From positions 62,001 through 126,000 of the forward strand of contig JBCHKQ010000003.1 of the NCBI GenBank assembly GCA_039023545.1: a stretch of DNA of 64,000 nucleotides. Reading direction: 5' to 3'. Positions within the stretch are counted from its first letter, which is position 1. Each line of letters starts with the position of its first letter. The notes under the pieces were generated by a model. It was not told where the DNA came from. It did no database searches and saw only the letters and a list, made by a program, of their open reading frames with translations. The stretch comes from Spirochaetia bacterium 38H-sp (GTDB lineage Bacteria > Spirochaetota > Spirochaetia > Winmispirales > Winmispiraceae). Made by a program: the position numbers and the translations under genes. Shown piece by piece: positions 17,004 to 25,589 of this stretch.

Positions 17004-19598
17004 TTATTTTTTTGCTTCTTTCCCGTAGTATGCTTTCTTATAGATTTCTGCAATCTCACTTACAAGTGGATAGCGCGGATTTGCTCCTGTGCACTGATCA
17101 TCAAATGCCATCTCCGAGAGTTTTTCAAGATTGCTCAAAAAGGCCTCTTCTTTTATTCCGAGCTGTTGTATGCTTGCAGGAATTGCAAGCTTTGTTTTGA
17201 GCTGTTCTATAGCTTCTATGAGTTTTTCTACTTTCTGCTCTGTGTTTCTTCCGCCCAGATTGAGATAGTCCGCTATGCGGGCATATTTTTCCTGTGCAGT
17301 CGGATACTTGTACTGCGGGAAGGCTGTCTGCTTTGTGGGGGACGGTGTTGCATTGTATCTGATTATGTCCGTTATGAGCAGAGCGTTTGCAAGTCCGTGG
17401 GGAATGTTAAAGGCTGCACCCATCTTATGTGCCATGGAGTGGCATATGCCAAGGAATGCATTGGCAAAGGCCATTCCTGCTATTGTTGCAGCATAAGCCA
17501 TTTTTTCACGTGCTGCGGGATTTTTTGCTCCGTCTTTCCATGCTGCTGGAAGATTGTCAAAGATGAGCTTTATTGCCTCAAGGCAGAGTCCGTCCGTATA
17601 TTCTGTTGCCATTACTGATACGTAGGCTTCTAGAGCATGAACTAGGGCATCCAGTCCCGAGTAGGCTGTAAGGCTTGCCGGCATATCCATTGTAAGGTTG
17701 GGGTCTATTATTGCCATATCCGGAGTAATTGCATAGTCTGCTATGGGATACTTTGTTCCTGTTTTGTTATCTGTTACAACTGCAAAAGGCGTCACTTCTG
17801 AGCCTGTCCCACTTGTCGTTGGGATTGCGACAAATACTGCTTTTTTGCCGATCTCCGGGAACTTGTATATCCTTTTTCTCATATCCATAAAACGCATTGC
17901 AAGATCTGCAAACTTTATGCCCGGCTGCTCGTACATAAGCCACATTATTTTTGCTGCATCCATTGGGCTTCCGCCTCCAATGGCTATTATTACATCTGGA
18001 TTATAGGTGTTTAATATATCCGTACCCTTGTATATGGTATCTATATCCGGATCCGGTTTTACATCTGCAAAAATTTCTATCCGTATGCCCATAGCTGTCA
18101 GAACGTTTTCTATTTTTTTTGTATATCCGTTGTCATATAAAAACTTGTCCGTGACAATAAAGGCTCTAGTTTTACCTGCAAGATCCTTGAGCCCCTCTTC
18201 TATTGCATTTTGTTTAAAGTATATTCTGGATGGCACTCTAAACCACAACATGTTTTCTCTCCTTGCCGCAACTGTCTTTATATTGATGAGATGTTTTGTT
18301 CCTACATTTTCGCTTGTTGCGTTTCCGCCCCAGCTTCCGCATCCAAGTGTGAGGGATGGCTCAAGGCGAAAGTTGTATATATCACCTATTGCCCCGTGGC
18401 TGGAAGGCATATTTACAAGCACCCTTCCTGCTGCCATCATACTGGAAAAATAGTCTATTCTTTCTTTGTTGTTTTCGTCCGTATACAATACAGCAGTGTG
18501 CCCCATACCTTCTAGTCTTACTTCTTCCATTGCTATGCGGCATGCATCATCAAAATCCTTTGCTTTAAACATTGCAAGTACTGGGGACAGCTTTTCTCTT
18601 GCAAATGGCTCATCTTCTCTTACTTCCTGTATCTCACCTATAAGCACCTTTGTATCTTCTGGCACATCAATACCTGCCATCTTTGCAATCTTTATGGCTT
18701 TTTGGCCTACTATTTCTGCATTGATTCTTCCATCTTTTAATATTATGGAAGCAAGTTTTTTCTTTTCTACCTCGTTTAGAATATATGCTCCGCGCGCAGA
18801 AAACTCTCTTTTTACAGCCTCATAGATATCCTTTACTACGACGACGGACTGTTCGCTTGCACAAATTACTCCGTTATCAAAGGATTTACTCAAAAGTATG
18901 GAGCTTACTGCCATCTTGATATCGCATGTTTCGTCCATAACAGCAGGAGTATTTCCTGACCCCACACCAATTGCCGGCGTCCCGGAAGAATACGCAGCTT
19001 TTACCATTCCTGGACCACCTGTTGCAAGAATAAGATTGATTCCCTTATGTCCCATAAGAGCAGAAGAAAGTTCCAGTGTAGGCTCATCAATCCAGCCTAT
19101 TATATCCTCAGGCGCGCCTGCTGCGACTGCTGCATCAAGAATAATCCTTGCGGCCTCCACCGTACACTTTTTGGCTCTTGGGTGTGGAGAAAAAATTATA
19201 GCATTGCGAGTTTTTAATGCAAGCAAACTCTTAAAAATAGTGGTTGATGTAGGATTTGTTGTTGGAATAATACCTGCAATTACACCAACAGGCTCTGCAA
19301 TCTTTTTTATTCCGGCAGCAGTATCTTCTTCTATTATACCGCAGGTTTTCTCTGCAGCATATTTGTTATAGATAAACTCTGCCGCAAAGTGGTTTTTTAT
19401 AACCTTGTCCTCAAAGATACCCATTCCGGTTTCTTCTACAGCCAGCTTTGCAAGCGCAATTCTGTGCTCATTTGCCGCAAGGGCAGCATGCCGGAAGATA
19501 ACATCTGTCTGCTCCTGAGAAAAAGAAGCAAAAATTCTCTGTGCCTTGCTCACTCTGTCAACCAGGCGATTTAGATCGTCAAGTGTCTTTATGCTCAT
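17004..19598 (-). CDS. adhE: Bifunctional acetaldehyde/alcohol dehydrogenase AdhE
   Basis: An 864-residue fusion that reduces acetyl-CoA to ethanol using two NADH. The N-terminal CoA-dependent aldehyde dehydrogenase has its catalytic cysteine in NGVICASEQS. The C-terminal iron-dependent alcohol dehydrogenase has GGGSPMDAAK and metal histidines in GICHSMAHKMG and IPHGLANA. The ATG at 19598 is chosen: AAGGAG lies 6 nt upstream and the protein then starts at MSIKTLDDL, as usual for the family. An extension to 19679 would cross the promoter. The promoter is at 19651-19679, with a Rex-like operator in the leader. It stands alone, flanked on both sides by similar palindromic composites. Confidence 0.95.
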   Translation of the reverse strand: MSIKTLDDLNRLVDRVSKAQRIFASFSQEQTDVIFRHAALAANEHRIALAKLAVEETGMGIFEDKVIKNHFAAEFIYNKYAAEKTCGIIEEDTAAGIKKIAEPVGVIAGIIPTTNPTSTTIFKSLLALKTRNAIIFSPHPRAKKCTVEAARIILDAAVAAGAPEDIIGWIDEPTLELSSALMGHKGINLILATGGPGMVKAAYSSGTPAIGVGSGNTPAVMDETCDIKMAVSSILLSKSFDNGVICASEQSVVVVKDIYEAVKREFSARGAYILNEVEKKKLASIILKDGRINAEIVGQKAIKIAKMAGIDVPEDTKVLIGEIQEVREDEPFAREKLSPVLAMFKAKDFDDACRIAMEEVRLEGMGHTAVLYTDENNKERIDYFSSMMAAGRVLVNMPSSHGAIGDIYNFRLEPSLTLGCGSWGGNATSENVGTKHLINIKTVAARRENMLWFRVPSRIYFKQNAIEEGLKDLAGKTRAFIVTDKFLYDNGYTKKIENVLTAMGIRIEIFADVKPDPDIDTIYKGTDILNTYNPDVIIAIGGGSPMDAAKIMWLMYEQPGIKFADLAMRFMDMRKRIYKFPEIGKKAVFVAIPTTSGTGSEVTPFAVVTDNKTGTKYPIADYAITPDMAIIDPNLTMDMPASLTAYSGLDALVHALEAYVSVMATEYTDGLCLEAIKLIFDNLPAAWKDGAKNPAAREKMAYAATIAGMAFANAFLGICHSMAHKMGAAFNIPHGLANALLITDIIRYNATPSPTKQTAFPQYKYPTAQEKYARIADYLNLGGRNTEQKVEKLIEAIEQLKTKLAIPASIQQLGIKEEAFLSNLEKLSEMAFDDQCTGANPRYPLVSEIAEIYKKAYYGKEAKK

Positions 19599-19619
19599 GT
19601 TATTCTCCTTGTCTTGCTG

Positions 19620-19637
19620 GTGTGAAAATTTTCCCAG
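19620..19637 (-). promoter_or_regulatory. Rex-like operator in the adhE leader
   Basis: GTGTGAAAATTTTCCCAG (plus-strand reading) is a near-perfect palindrome with one mismatch. It fits the Rex pattern TTGTGAAA-NN-TTTCACAA at 13 of 16 informative positions. It lies just downstream of the predicted start point, where a bound repressor would block transcription. It overlaps a second small inverted repeat, TGCTGG/CCAGCA (19615-19639). Confidence 0.5.
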
Positions 19638-19650
19638 CAGTGTTGTGGAT

Positions 19651-19679
19651 AATATGATAAAAAAATATAGAAATGTCAA
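19651..19679 (-). promoter_or_regulatory. adhE promoter
   Basis: On the minus strand: TTGACA (perfect), a 17-bp spacer and CATATT. The start is expected near 19644, giving a leader of about 46 nt. Confidence 0.65.
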
Positions 19680-19716
19680 TATAGAATATTAAAATATAGA
19701 TAAAAAAATATAATAT

Positions 19717-19871
19717 ACTGAACGCAGAAGGCGCACGTAGAAATAGAAAATGCTCACAGGCTAAGCGCCTTCTGCTGCCTGCGGCACATAAAAAGCACAG
19801 AGAGTGTGCGACTTATGCTTCCTGTTTCCCAAAGATAGCACAGCCCGTGCAGCGGGCTGTGCGTTCGGTAT
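19717..19871. repeat. Tail-to-tail pair of palindromic elements upstream of adhE
   Basis: The left copy (19717-19788) has CTGAACG, the inner stem GCAGAAGGCGC/GCGCCTTCTGC, then CTGCCTGCGGCACATAAAA. The right copy (about 19826-19871) has the inner stem GCACAGCCCG/CGGGCTGTGC and CGTTCGGTAT. The left copy and the 20 or so bases after it are nearly identical to those at 16831, on the other side of adhE. Confidence 0.85.
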
Positions 19872-19878
19872 CGAGTAT

Positions 19879-21738
19879 TTATTCTTCTATTTCTATGATG
19901 TAAAGAAGGAATCTTGCGCGGGTTATAGCAACGTACAGAAGTTCGTTGCGTTTTTCCAGTTTTTTTGTTTCTGGATGAAGCACTAATATCACTGCATCCG
20001 ACTCCAGTCCTTTGAATCTTCTTACCGAACGCAGACGGACGTATTTGCCGGAGTCGCCTTTGCCGCTTTCTGTGAGTTTAAATGGCCCGACTTGTTTTTC
20101 TTCTCTAAAGGCTGAGTCTTTTACTGATGTGTCTGTGAGTACTATTATGTTTTTATTGGCTATTTTTTCCTGTTCTATTAGCTCTGTAAGAAGTCTGCCT
20201 GTTTCTTCTCTTGCTTCTCTTTCTGTTTTTACATATATCACTTTGGGCTCCAGTCCTCTTATGTCTATTGATTCTGCTGTCTTGCCCAAGTCGGTTCTGC
20301 TTATTGCGTAGTCATGGATTGCTTGTGTGTTTCTTATGTTTTTTCTCAGTTTGTACAGATAGGGGTTTACGTTATAGTTGTTTATTAGTTCTATTACAGG
20401 GAGCTGGCCTTTTTTTGCAAATATGTTCTGGTTGTCGTCGTAGAAAATGTAGACAATCCTGTTTCTTTTGCTTTGCATAAGTTTTAACAGGCAATCACAC
20501 CATGTCTTTTTAAAGTCCTGTGCCTCGTCTATTATTATGGCATCGTATTTTTCTGCTTGGTAGGACGGGTCGTCAAGTATTGTAAGAAGAGCCATGGGGG
20601 TGTTAAAGTCAAAGTAGCCTTCCTCGTTTTCTTCCAGAAGTGATTCCAAAACTTTGTATAGTCTGCTGTCAAGTTCTTGATATTCTTTTATTATTTCCCA
20701 GGGTTCTGCTATGCTTTCCTGTCCTGATAAAAGTCCTATAAGATCATATGGTTTGTCTATCTTTCTGTCGGGATATAGTCTGCGTGATATTTCTAGAAAA
20801 ATTGTTTCCTGTTTATCGTCCTGTCTTGTGAGAAAAAAAAGATATTCTCTTAAAAGGTGATTTGCATATCCGTGAAATGTGTATATGTGAGGTTTGTTTT
20901 TTTCTGTATCGCCCTGTATGCTATCTATTATTTCTGCTATCTGCTGTCTTAGATATTTGTTATAACAAAGGAATAGGCATTTTTTGCCTTCTCTTGCCAA
21001 TCTCATAGCCTTTTTTATTGCAATCCATGTCTTTCCTGTGCCTGCTGTGCCCTGGAAAGCTGCTCTGTTCTTATCCTCCAGTATATCAAGAAGATAATCC
21101 TGAAAAAAATCCAGTCTTGATATCTCCTCTTTTTGTGTTTCCATTGCAGCTCTTATGGATAGGTGCATATGAAGAGTTGGCTTTAGCATATTGCAGAAAA
21201 TTGGTATATGACTACTGGAGAATTGGTTAGCTTTGTATGAGGGGAAAACAAAGAGTTCTTCTATCCACTCTGCTATAGTGTCAATATGCTGGTTAAATAG
21301 CACATTGTTTTTATTCATTTGTGGATGTATGTATGAGGCATCATAGCTTGTCTGGGGAAAACAGACTGCATAGTTTGCCATACCGGAAAAGTTTTCTTTG
21401 CTAACATGTCTAAAGTGGTCAAGTAAGAAATACATACCGTTTCTTGCCTGAGAAAAGGGGTTTTTTATCTTGTATTTTCCCTTCTCATTATTGGTATACC
21501 ATGTATCAGACTCTATGGAGATAGTTCCTCCTTTTATCTCCAGAACTATAAATCCTTTATCCGGATTTACTACAATAAAATCCAGTTCTCTGGGGATATT
21601 TTTATCTTCTGTCCACTGAAAAGAGTGGTAAATGCTGTATTTGTCCGACAGGTTTTTCTTTAATGCCGAATATATTATTCTTTCTGCGTAGGATATTTCC
21701 GCTGTCTCGGGAAGGCTTGCGGGATACATTATTGCCAT
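19879..21738 (-). CDS. NERD nuclease-domain / superfamily 1 helicase fusion
   Basis: A 619-residue protein. The N-terminal NERD domain (about 15-130) has the PD-(D/E)XK-like elements ELDFIVV and VLEIKGG. A UvrD-like helicase follows: Walker A FQGTAGTGKTWIAIKK (about 235-250), Walker B DAIIIDEAQDF (about 400), SVRRFKGLESDAVILV and motif VI LLYVAITRAR at the C-terminus. Proteins of this architecture are DNA-processing enzymes, and some related NERD or UvrD-like proteins act in phage defence. No partner defence gene is next to it, so a repair role is equally possible. It is transcribed from a leaderless promoter (21745-21773). Confidence 0.82.
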   Translation of the reverse strand: MAIMYPASLPETAEISYAERIIYSALKKNLSDKYSIYHSFQWTEDKNIPRELDFIVVNPDKGFIVLEIKGGTISIESDTWYTNNEKGKYKIKNPFSQARNGMYFLLDHFRHVSKENFSGMANYAVCFPQTSYDASYIHPQMNKNNVLFNQHIDTIAEWIEELFVFPSYKANQFSSSHIPIFCNMLKPTLHMHLSIRAAMETQKEEISRLDFFQDYLLDILEDKNRAAFQGTAGTGKTWIAIKKAMRLAREGKKCLFLCYNKYLRQQIAEIIDSIQGDTEKNKPHIYTFHGYANHLLREYLFFLTRQDDKQETIFLEISRRLYPDRKIDKPYDLIGLLSGQESIAEPWEIIKEYQELDSRLYKVLESLLEENEEGYFDFNTPMALLTILDDPSYQAEKYDAIIIDEAQDFKKTWCDCLLKLMQSKRNRIVYIFYDDNQNIFAKKGQLPVIELINNYNVNPYLYKLRKNIRNTQAIHDYAISRTDLGKTAESIDIRGLEPKVIYVKTEREAREETGRLLTELIEQEKIANKNIIVLTDTSVKDSAFREEKQVGPFKLTESGKGDSGKYVRLRSVRRFKGLESDAVILVLHPETKKLEKRNELLYVAITRARFLLYIIEIEE

Positions 21739-21744
21739 GATGGG

Positions 21745-21773
21745 ATTATATTTGAGTTTTTTACTGCTTTCAA
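21745..21773 (-). promoter_or_regulatory. Promoter of the NERD-helicase gene (leaderless)
   Basis: On the minus strand: TTGAAA, a 17-bp spacer and TATAAT, ending 6 nt before the ATG. There is no Shine-Dalgarno site. Confidence 0.7.
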
Positions 21774-21848
21774 CAACTTTTTTTTTCTGTTACGGCTAGA
21801 GTTTTTTTGCTATGATTATGATCCTAGAGATGATATATGGAGGTTTGT

Positions 21849-22259
21849 ATGAGAGAAATTATTTCTGTTTCTACTGGCCGGAGGGAAGAGCTTGTAGATA
21901 TAACTGATCATGTTAAAGATATTGTAAAAAAGTCCGGTGTGGAAAACGGGTTGTGTTCTGTCTATGTGCAGGGTGCGACTGCTGCTATAATGATACAGGA
22001 GAACTGGGATGATTCTGTTCAGGAAGATGTTGTTGATTTTCTTTCTAGAATCATACCGCGTGGTATATGGCGGCATGATATGCAGGATGGTAATGGCGAT
22101 TCTCATCTCAAGGCAGGACTCATAGGTCCGTCTGAGAACATTCCCGTGATAGACGGCAGGTTAGGGCTTTCTCGTTGGCAGAACATATTTTTATGTGAGT
22201 TTGATGGACCTAGAAAAAGACGGGATGTAGTTGTGACACTAATATCCGACAGGGCTTAA
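21849..22259 (+). CDS. YjbQ/UPF0047 family protein
   Basis: A 136-residue protein of the YjbQ (UPF0047) family. Members have weak thiamine-phosphate-synthase activity when overproduced; the native role is unclear. Recognisable parts are GLCSVYVQGATAAIMIQEN, the region DMQDGNGDSHLKAGLIGPS and the end RDVVVTLI. The family's usual HTTAG-like segment reads QGATAA, so the conserved first histidine is absent here. The ATG at 21849 is chosen, with GGAGG 5 nt upstream, over the one at 21837. Whether it belongs with the thiamine genes elsewhere in the window cannot be told. Confidence 0.8.
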   Translation: MREIISVSTGRREELVDITDHVKDIVKKSGVENGLCSVYVQGATAAIMIQENWDDSVQEDVVDFLSRIIPRGIWRHDMQDGNGDSHLKAGLIGPSENIPVIDGRLGLSRWQNIFLCEFDGPRKRRDVVVTLISDRA

Positions 22260-22410
22260 AAATTTCTGTTATCCGTATGTTTTGTGTCATCCTACAGTTA
22301 AAAATAATGGAGAGGATGTGTTTTCTTAAGTAGCAGATGAAAAGGGATTGTGTTTTGATAAAGGGGTAGGTGTTTTAAATCTCTGATAGATTGGAAAAAG
22401 AGAAATTTGT

Positions 22411-22486
22411 TTTATGCCGCAGGCAGGAGGGACTGCGCAGTTTTGCTTTTGTTTTTTGTTTTGTGCGCAGTCCTGACGTTCGGTTT
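22411..22486 (+). repeat. Solo variable-stem palindromic element
   Basis: ATGCCGCAGGCAG, the inner stem GGACTGCGCA/TGCGCAGTCC with a long T-rich loop, then ACGTTCGGTTT. Confidence 0.85.
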
Positions 22487-22513
22487 ATTTAATATTTTAT
22501 TGATAAAAAAATA

Positions 22514-22542
22514 TTGACAATTTCTTTTTTGTGTTTTATTGT
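22514..22542 (+). promoter_or_regulatory. Promoter of the hydrogenase-maturation operon
   Basis: TTGACA (22514-22519, perfect), a 17-bp spacer and TATTGT (22537-22542). Confidence 0.6.
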
Positions 22543-22637
22543 TATTTTATAGTTTTCTGAGAAAAGGCCGGTTTGCGCTGTTGGCGCACCCGTCTTTTTG
22601 AGGAATCCGTGAGTTTCTGATCCGGAGGTTTTTTCTG

Positions 22638-22889
22638 ATGGAGAGGCGTCTTGGTGTTGTGTCTATCCTTTTACGGGATAAGGCGCTTGTTTCTAGGGTC
22701 AATTCTCTTTTGTCGGATTTTGCTCATCTTGTGCTTGGTAGGATGGGGCTGCCTCTGCGGGAAAAGGGTGTCAATGTGATTGCTCTGATTGTCGAGGGTT
22801 CTACGGATGAGCTTGGGGCTCTGACGGGTAGGTTGGGGCGTGTGGAGGGTGTCAGTGTGCGGTCACATCTCACGGATTTTAAGGAATAA
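22638..22889 (+). CDS. TM1266-family putative iron-only hydrogenase system regulator
   Basis: An 83-residue ACT-like-fold protein of the TM1266 family, a small protein typically encoded next to [FeFe]-hydrogenase maturation genes and proposed as a regulator. Family-like features are the start RRLGVVSILLRD, the central HLVLGRMGLPLREKGVNVIA and VEGSTDELGALTGRLGRVEG. ACT-type domains usually bind small ligands; which one is unknown. It is the first gene of the operon and is separated from hydG by only 18 nt. GGAGG lies upstream of the ATG. Confidence 0.85.
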   Translation: MERRLGVVSILLRDKALVSRVNSLLSDFAHLVLGRMGLPLREKGVNVIALIVEGSTDELGALTGRLGRVEGVSVRSHLTDFKE

Positions 22890-22907
22890 TCCTTGCGGAG
22901 GGTTTTT

Positions 22908-24317
22908 ATGAATTCTGTTGTGTCTCGTTCCCTGGTAGAGAAGCCGTTTATAGATAGGGATAAGCTCTATGGGCTTTTGGATGCGCATGAGCCTTCTCCT
23001 GTGAGGCTTGGTGAGTTGCTCGATAAGGCTCTTAAGCTTGGCGGGCTTGAGCTTTCTGAGGTTGCCGAGCTTCTTAGGGTGGAGAGCTCTGAGGGTATAA
23101 GGCGTATTATGGAGGCTGCGCGTCTAGTAAAGCAGGAAATTTATGGTAAGCGTCTTGTGCTTTTTGCGCCTCTTTATGTTGCCAACTATTGTGATAATAA
23201 TTGTGTTTATTGTGGTTTTAGAAAGGCTAATTCTTCTCTTAATCGTGTTGCTCTCAATCTTGGCGAGGTAAGGCAGGAGGTTGAGGCTCTTTTGAGGCAG
23301 GGGCATAAGAGGCTTCTCATGCTTATGGGTGAGTCAGAGAAGACTACTCTTGACTATTTTATAGAAACCATAAGGACTGCGTATTCCGTAAGGGTTGGGG
23401 AGCAGAATATAAGGCGTATCAATGTGGAGATTGCTCCTCTTACTGTGGAGGACTTTGCCCGTCTTAAGAAGGAGAATATAGGTACTTATGCTTGTTTTCA
23501 GGAGACTTATGACCCTGTTGCCTATAAGAAGTTTCATCCTTCTGGGCCCAAGTCCGATTATGAGTGGCGTCTTCTTGTTATGGACAGGGCTATGGAGGGC
23601 TGTATAGATGATGTGGGAATTGGTGCTCTCTTTGGTCTTGCAGATTACAGGTTTGAAGTGCTTGCGCTTATAGAGCATGCCAGGCATCTTGAAGCTGCTT
23701 TTGGCTGTGGCCCTCATACTGTGAGCGTACCTCGTCTGGAACCTGCTGAGGGTGCTCCTCTTGCTTCCAGACCACCGCATCCTGTGAGCGATGAGGATTT
23801 TAAAAAACTTGTTGCTGTTATAAGGCTTGCTCTTCCTTATACTGGTATAATTCTTTCTACACGCGAGAGCGAGGAGCTTAGAAATGAGCTTTTTAATTAT
23901 GGTGTCAGCCAGATTTCTGCTGGGTCCCGTACTAATCCTGGTGCTTATGATGAGGATCATCCAGAGTCTGGTGCCCAGTTTTCTCTTGGCGACCATAGAA
24001 GCCTTGAGGAGGTTATTTCTTGTCTTATCGATCAGGGCTATGTTCCTTCCTTTTGTACTGGTTGTTACCGCAAGGGGCGTGTAGGTGCCGATTTTATGGA
24101 TCTTGCAAAACCGGGGCTTATCAAAGCTTATTGTCTGCCCAATGCTCTTTTTACTTTTGCAGAGTATCTTGGGGATTTTGCTTCTCAGGATGTGCGTGCG
24201 CGCGGTATGGCTCTTATAAGAAGGCTTGCAGAGACAGAGGTGCCGGAGTCAAGGAGAGAGAAGACTCTTGCAGAGCTTGACAGTATTGCTGCCGGCCATA
24301 GGGATGTGTATTTCTAG
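22908..24317 (+). CDS. hydG: [FeFe]-hydrogenase H-cluster radical SAM maturase HydG
   Basis: A 469-residue radical SAM tyrosine lyase that cleaves tyrosine to make the CO and cyanide ligands of the H-cluster. The SAM cluster motif is CDNNCVYC (about residue 90), in the ThiH/HydG pattern. The second, HydG-specific cluster motif lies at the C-terminus: CTGC followed 22 residues later by a third cysteine (KAYCLPNA), which distinguishes HydG from ThiH. The ATG at 22908 is used because GGAGGG lies just before it; the upstream TTG at 22893 overlaps that site. Confidence 0.95.
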   Translation: MNSVVSRSLVEKPFIDRDKLYGLLDAHEPSPVRLGELLDKALKLGGLELSEVAELLRVESSEGIRRIMEAARLVKQEIYGKRLVLFAPLYVANYCDNNCVYCGFRKANSSLNRVALNLGEVRQEVEALLRQGHKRLLMLMGESEKTTLDYFIETIRTAYSVRVGEQNIRRINVEIAPLTVEDFARLKKENIGTYACFQETYDPVAYKKFHPSGPKSDYEWRLLVMDRAMEGCIDDVGIGALFGLADYRFEVLALIEHARHLEAAFGCGPHTVSVPRLEPAEGAPLASRPPHPVSDEDFKKLVAVIRLALPYTGIILSTRESEELRNELFNYGVSQISAGSRTNPGAYDEDHPESGAQFSLGDHRSLEEVISCLIDQGYVPSFCTGCYRKGRVGADFMDLAKPGLIKAYCLPNALFTFAEYLGDFASQDVRARGMALIRRLAETEVPESRREKTLAELDSIAAGHRDVYF

Positions 24318-24524
24318 GTGCTTTCTGTGGCTGGGGAGGTTTTGTCCTACTGTGTATAGAGTGTCCTGTGGTTTTTGATTGTTGCTTGTTATATGGTGGA
24401 TAGATGATTAGCGGTTTTGTATTGTGTTTTATCTGGTACAAATGATTGCTATGTATATTTTATTTCTTTGTTTGCTGATTATTATTTTTAAAAAGGCTGT
24501 GTGGGTATTTTACCGGAGGAATGT

Positions 24525-25589
24525 GTGAATAGAGCTGATTTTTTTCTTGCCCAGCTGGATGAGGATTCTCCAGTCAAGGATTACATAAGAGAACTTTGGG
24601 CTCTTTCTCTTGATAAACTCAAGAGCATGGCAGATGATGCCTGCAAGAATACTTACGGAGATGAGGTCTATCTTAGGGGTCTTATAGAATATACCAATGT
24701 ATGCAGGATGGATTGTCTGTATTGTGGTATAAGAAAGAGTAACGATAAGGTAAACAGATACAGACTTGATGAGGACTCAATACTTGCTGCAGTTGAGGAA
24801 GGCTATGGAAGAGGGTTTAGAACCTTTGTTCTACAGGGAGGAGAAGATCCTGAGTGGCCTGCAGAGAGGCTTGCACGTCTGGTTGCAAAAATAAAAGAAC
24901 TCTGTAATTACGAGGTAGCGGTTACTTTAAGCTCTGGGCTTATGACCAAGGATGACTATGTTATTTTGCGTGATGCAGGTGCGGACAGGTATCTCATGCG
25001 TTTTGAGACTGCTGATTCTAAACTACATGAGAGGCTGAGGGGTGGTATAAGTTTGAGGCGTCGTATACAGGCTCTTCTGGATATGCGGGATGCGGGCTTT
25101 GAGCTTGGCTCAGGCTTTATGTGTGGTCTTCCCGGGGAAGATGATGAGGTTATGCTCAAAAACCTGTATCTTTGCAAGCTTCTTGAGCTTGATATGATTG
25201 GCATAGGGCCATTTATTCCTCATCCAGACACTCCGCTTAAGGATGCTCCTCAGCTTGGGCTTGAGCGCACATTAAAAGCCGAGGCAATCCTGAGGATAAT
25301 TCTGCCTGGTGCAAACTTGCCTGCTACTACAGCTGCCGGTAGTCTACAACCTGACGGCAGGGAAAGGATGCTTGAGTGCGGGGCAAATGTGCTCATGCCC
25401 AACCTTACGCCTGTCATACACAAAAAGGATTATCTCCTTTACCCTGGGAAAATCTGTCTTGACGAGGATGGTTTTAAGTGTGTGTCCTGTCTCAGTCTCA
25501 GAGTTGCAAGTGTAGGGAAGAAAATTGTCTGGGACATAGGGACATCAAAAAACTATAAGGAAAGGAATGGTCATGTATCCCGGACCTGA
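24525..25589 (+). CDS. hydE: [FeFe]-hydrogenase H-cluster radical SAM maturase HydE
   Basis: A 354-residue radical SAM protein with the cluster motif CRMDCLYC (about residue 63), GGEDPEWP (GGE motif) and a BioB-like barrel. HydE acts on the organometallic precursor made by HydG while the dithiomethylamine bridge is built. The start is a GTG at 24525 with GGAGG 5 nt upstream; the GTG at 24501 has no ribosome site. There is a gap of about 200 nt after hydG in which I see no gene and no clear terminator. The 3' end overlaps the next gene by 23 nt. Confidence 0.92.
   Translation: MNRADFFLAQLDEDSPVKDYIRELWALSLDKLKSMADDACKNTYGDEVYLRGLIEYTNVCRMDCLYCGIRKSNDKVNRYRLDEDSILAAVEEGYGRGFRTFVLQGGEDPEWPAERLARLVAKIKELCNYEVAVTLSSGLMTKDDYVILRDAGADRYLMRFETADSKLHERLRGGISLRRRIQALLDMRDAGFELGSGFMCGLPGEDDEVMLKNLYLCKLLELDMIGIGPFIPHPDTPLKDAPQLGLERTLKAEAILRIILPGANLPATTAAGSLQPDGRERMLECGANVLMPNLTPVIHKKDYLLYPGKICLDEDGFKCVSCLSLRVASVGKKIVWDIGTSKNYKERNGHVSRT

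Larger units (their letters stand above)
22260..22637 (+). other. Intergenic region and structured leader of the hydrogenase-maturation operon
   Basis: 22260-22410 holds nothing I recognise. A solo palindromic element follows at 22411-22486, then the promoter at 22514-22542. The predicted 89-nt leader contains a terminator-like hairpin: CGG+TGCGC pairs with GCGCA+CCG around 22567-22594, followed by TCTTTTTG. A second pairing segment lies near the ribosome site. No known riboswitch was recognised. Confidence 0.45.

Noticed and set aside
19599..19679. Upstream extension of adhE (27 extra residues)
   Set aside because: It crosses a perfect -35/-10 promoter and a Rex-like site. The family start and AAGGAG are at 19598.
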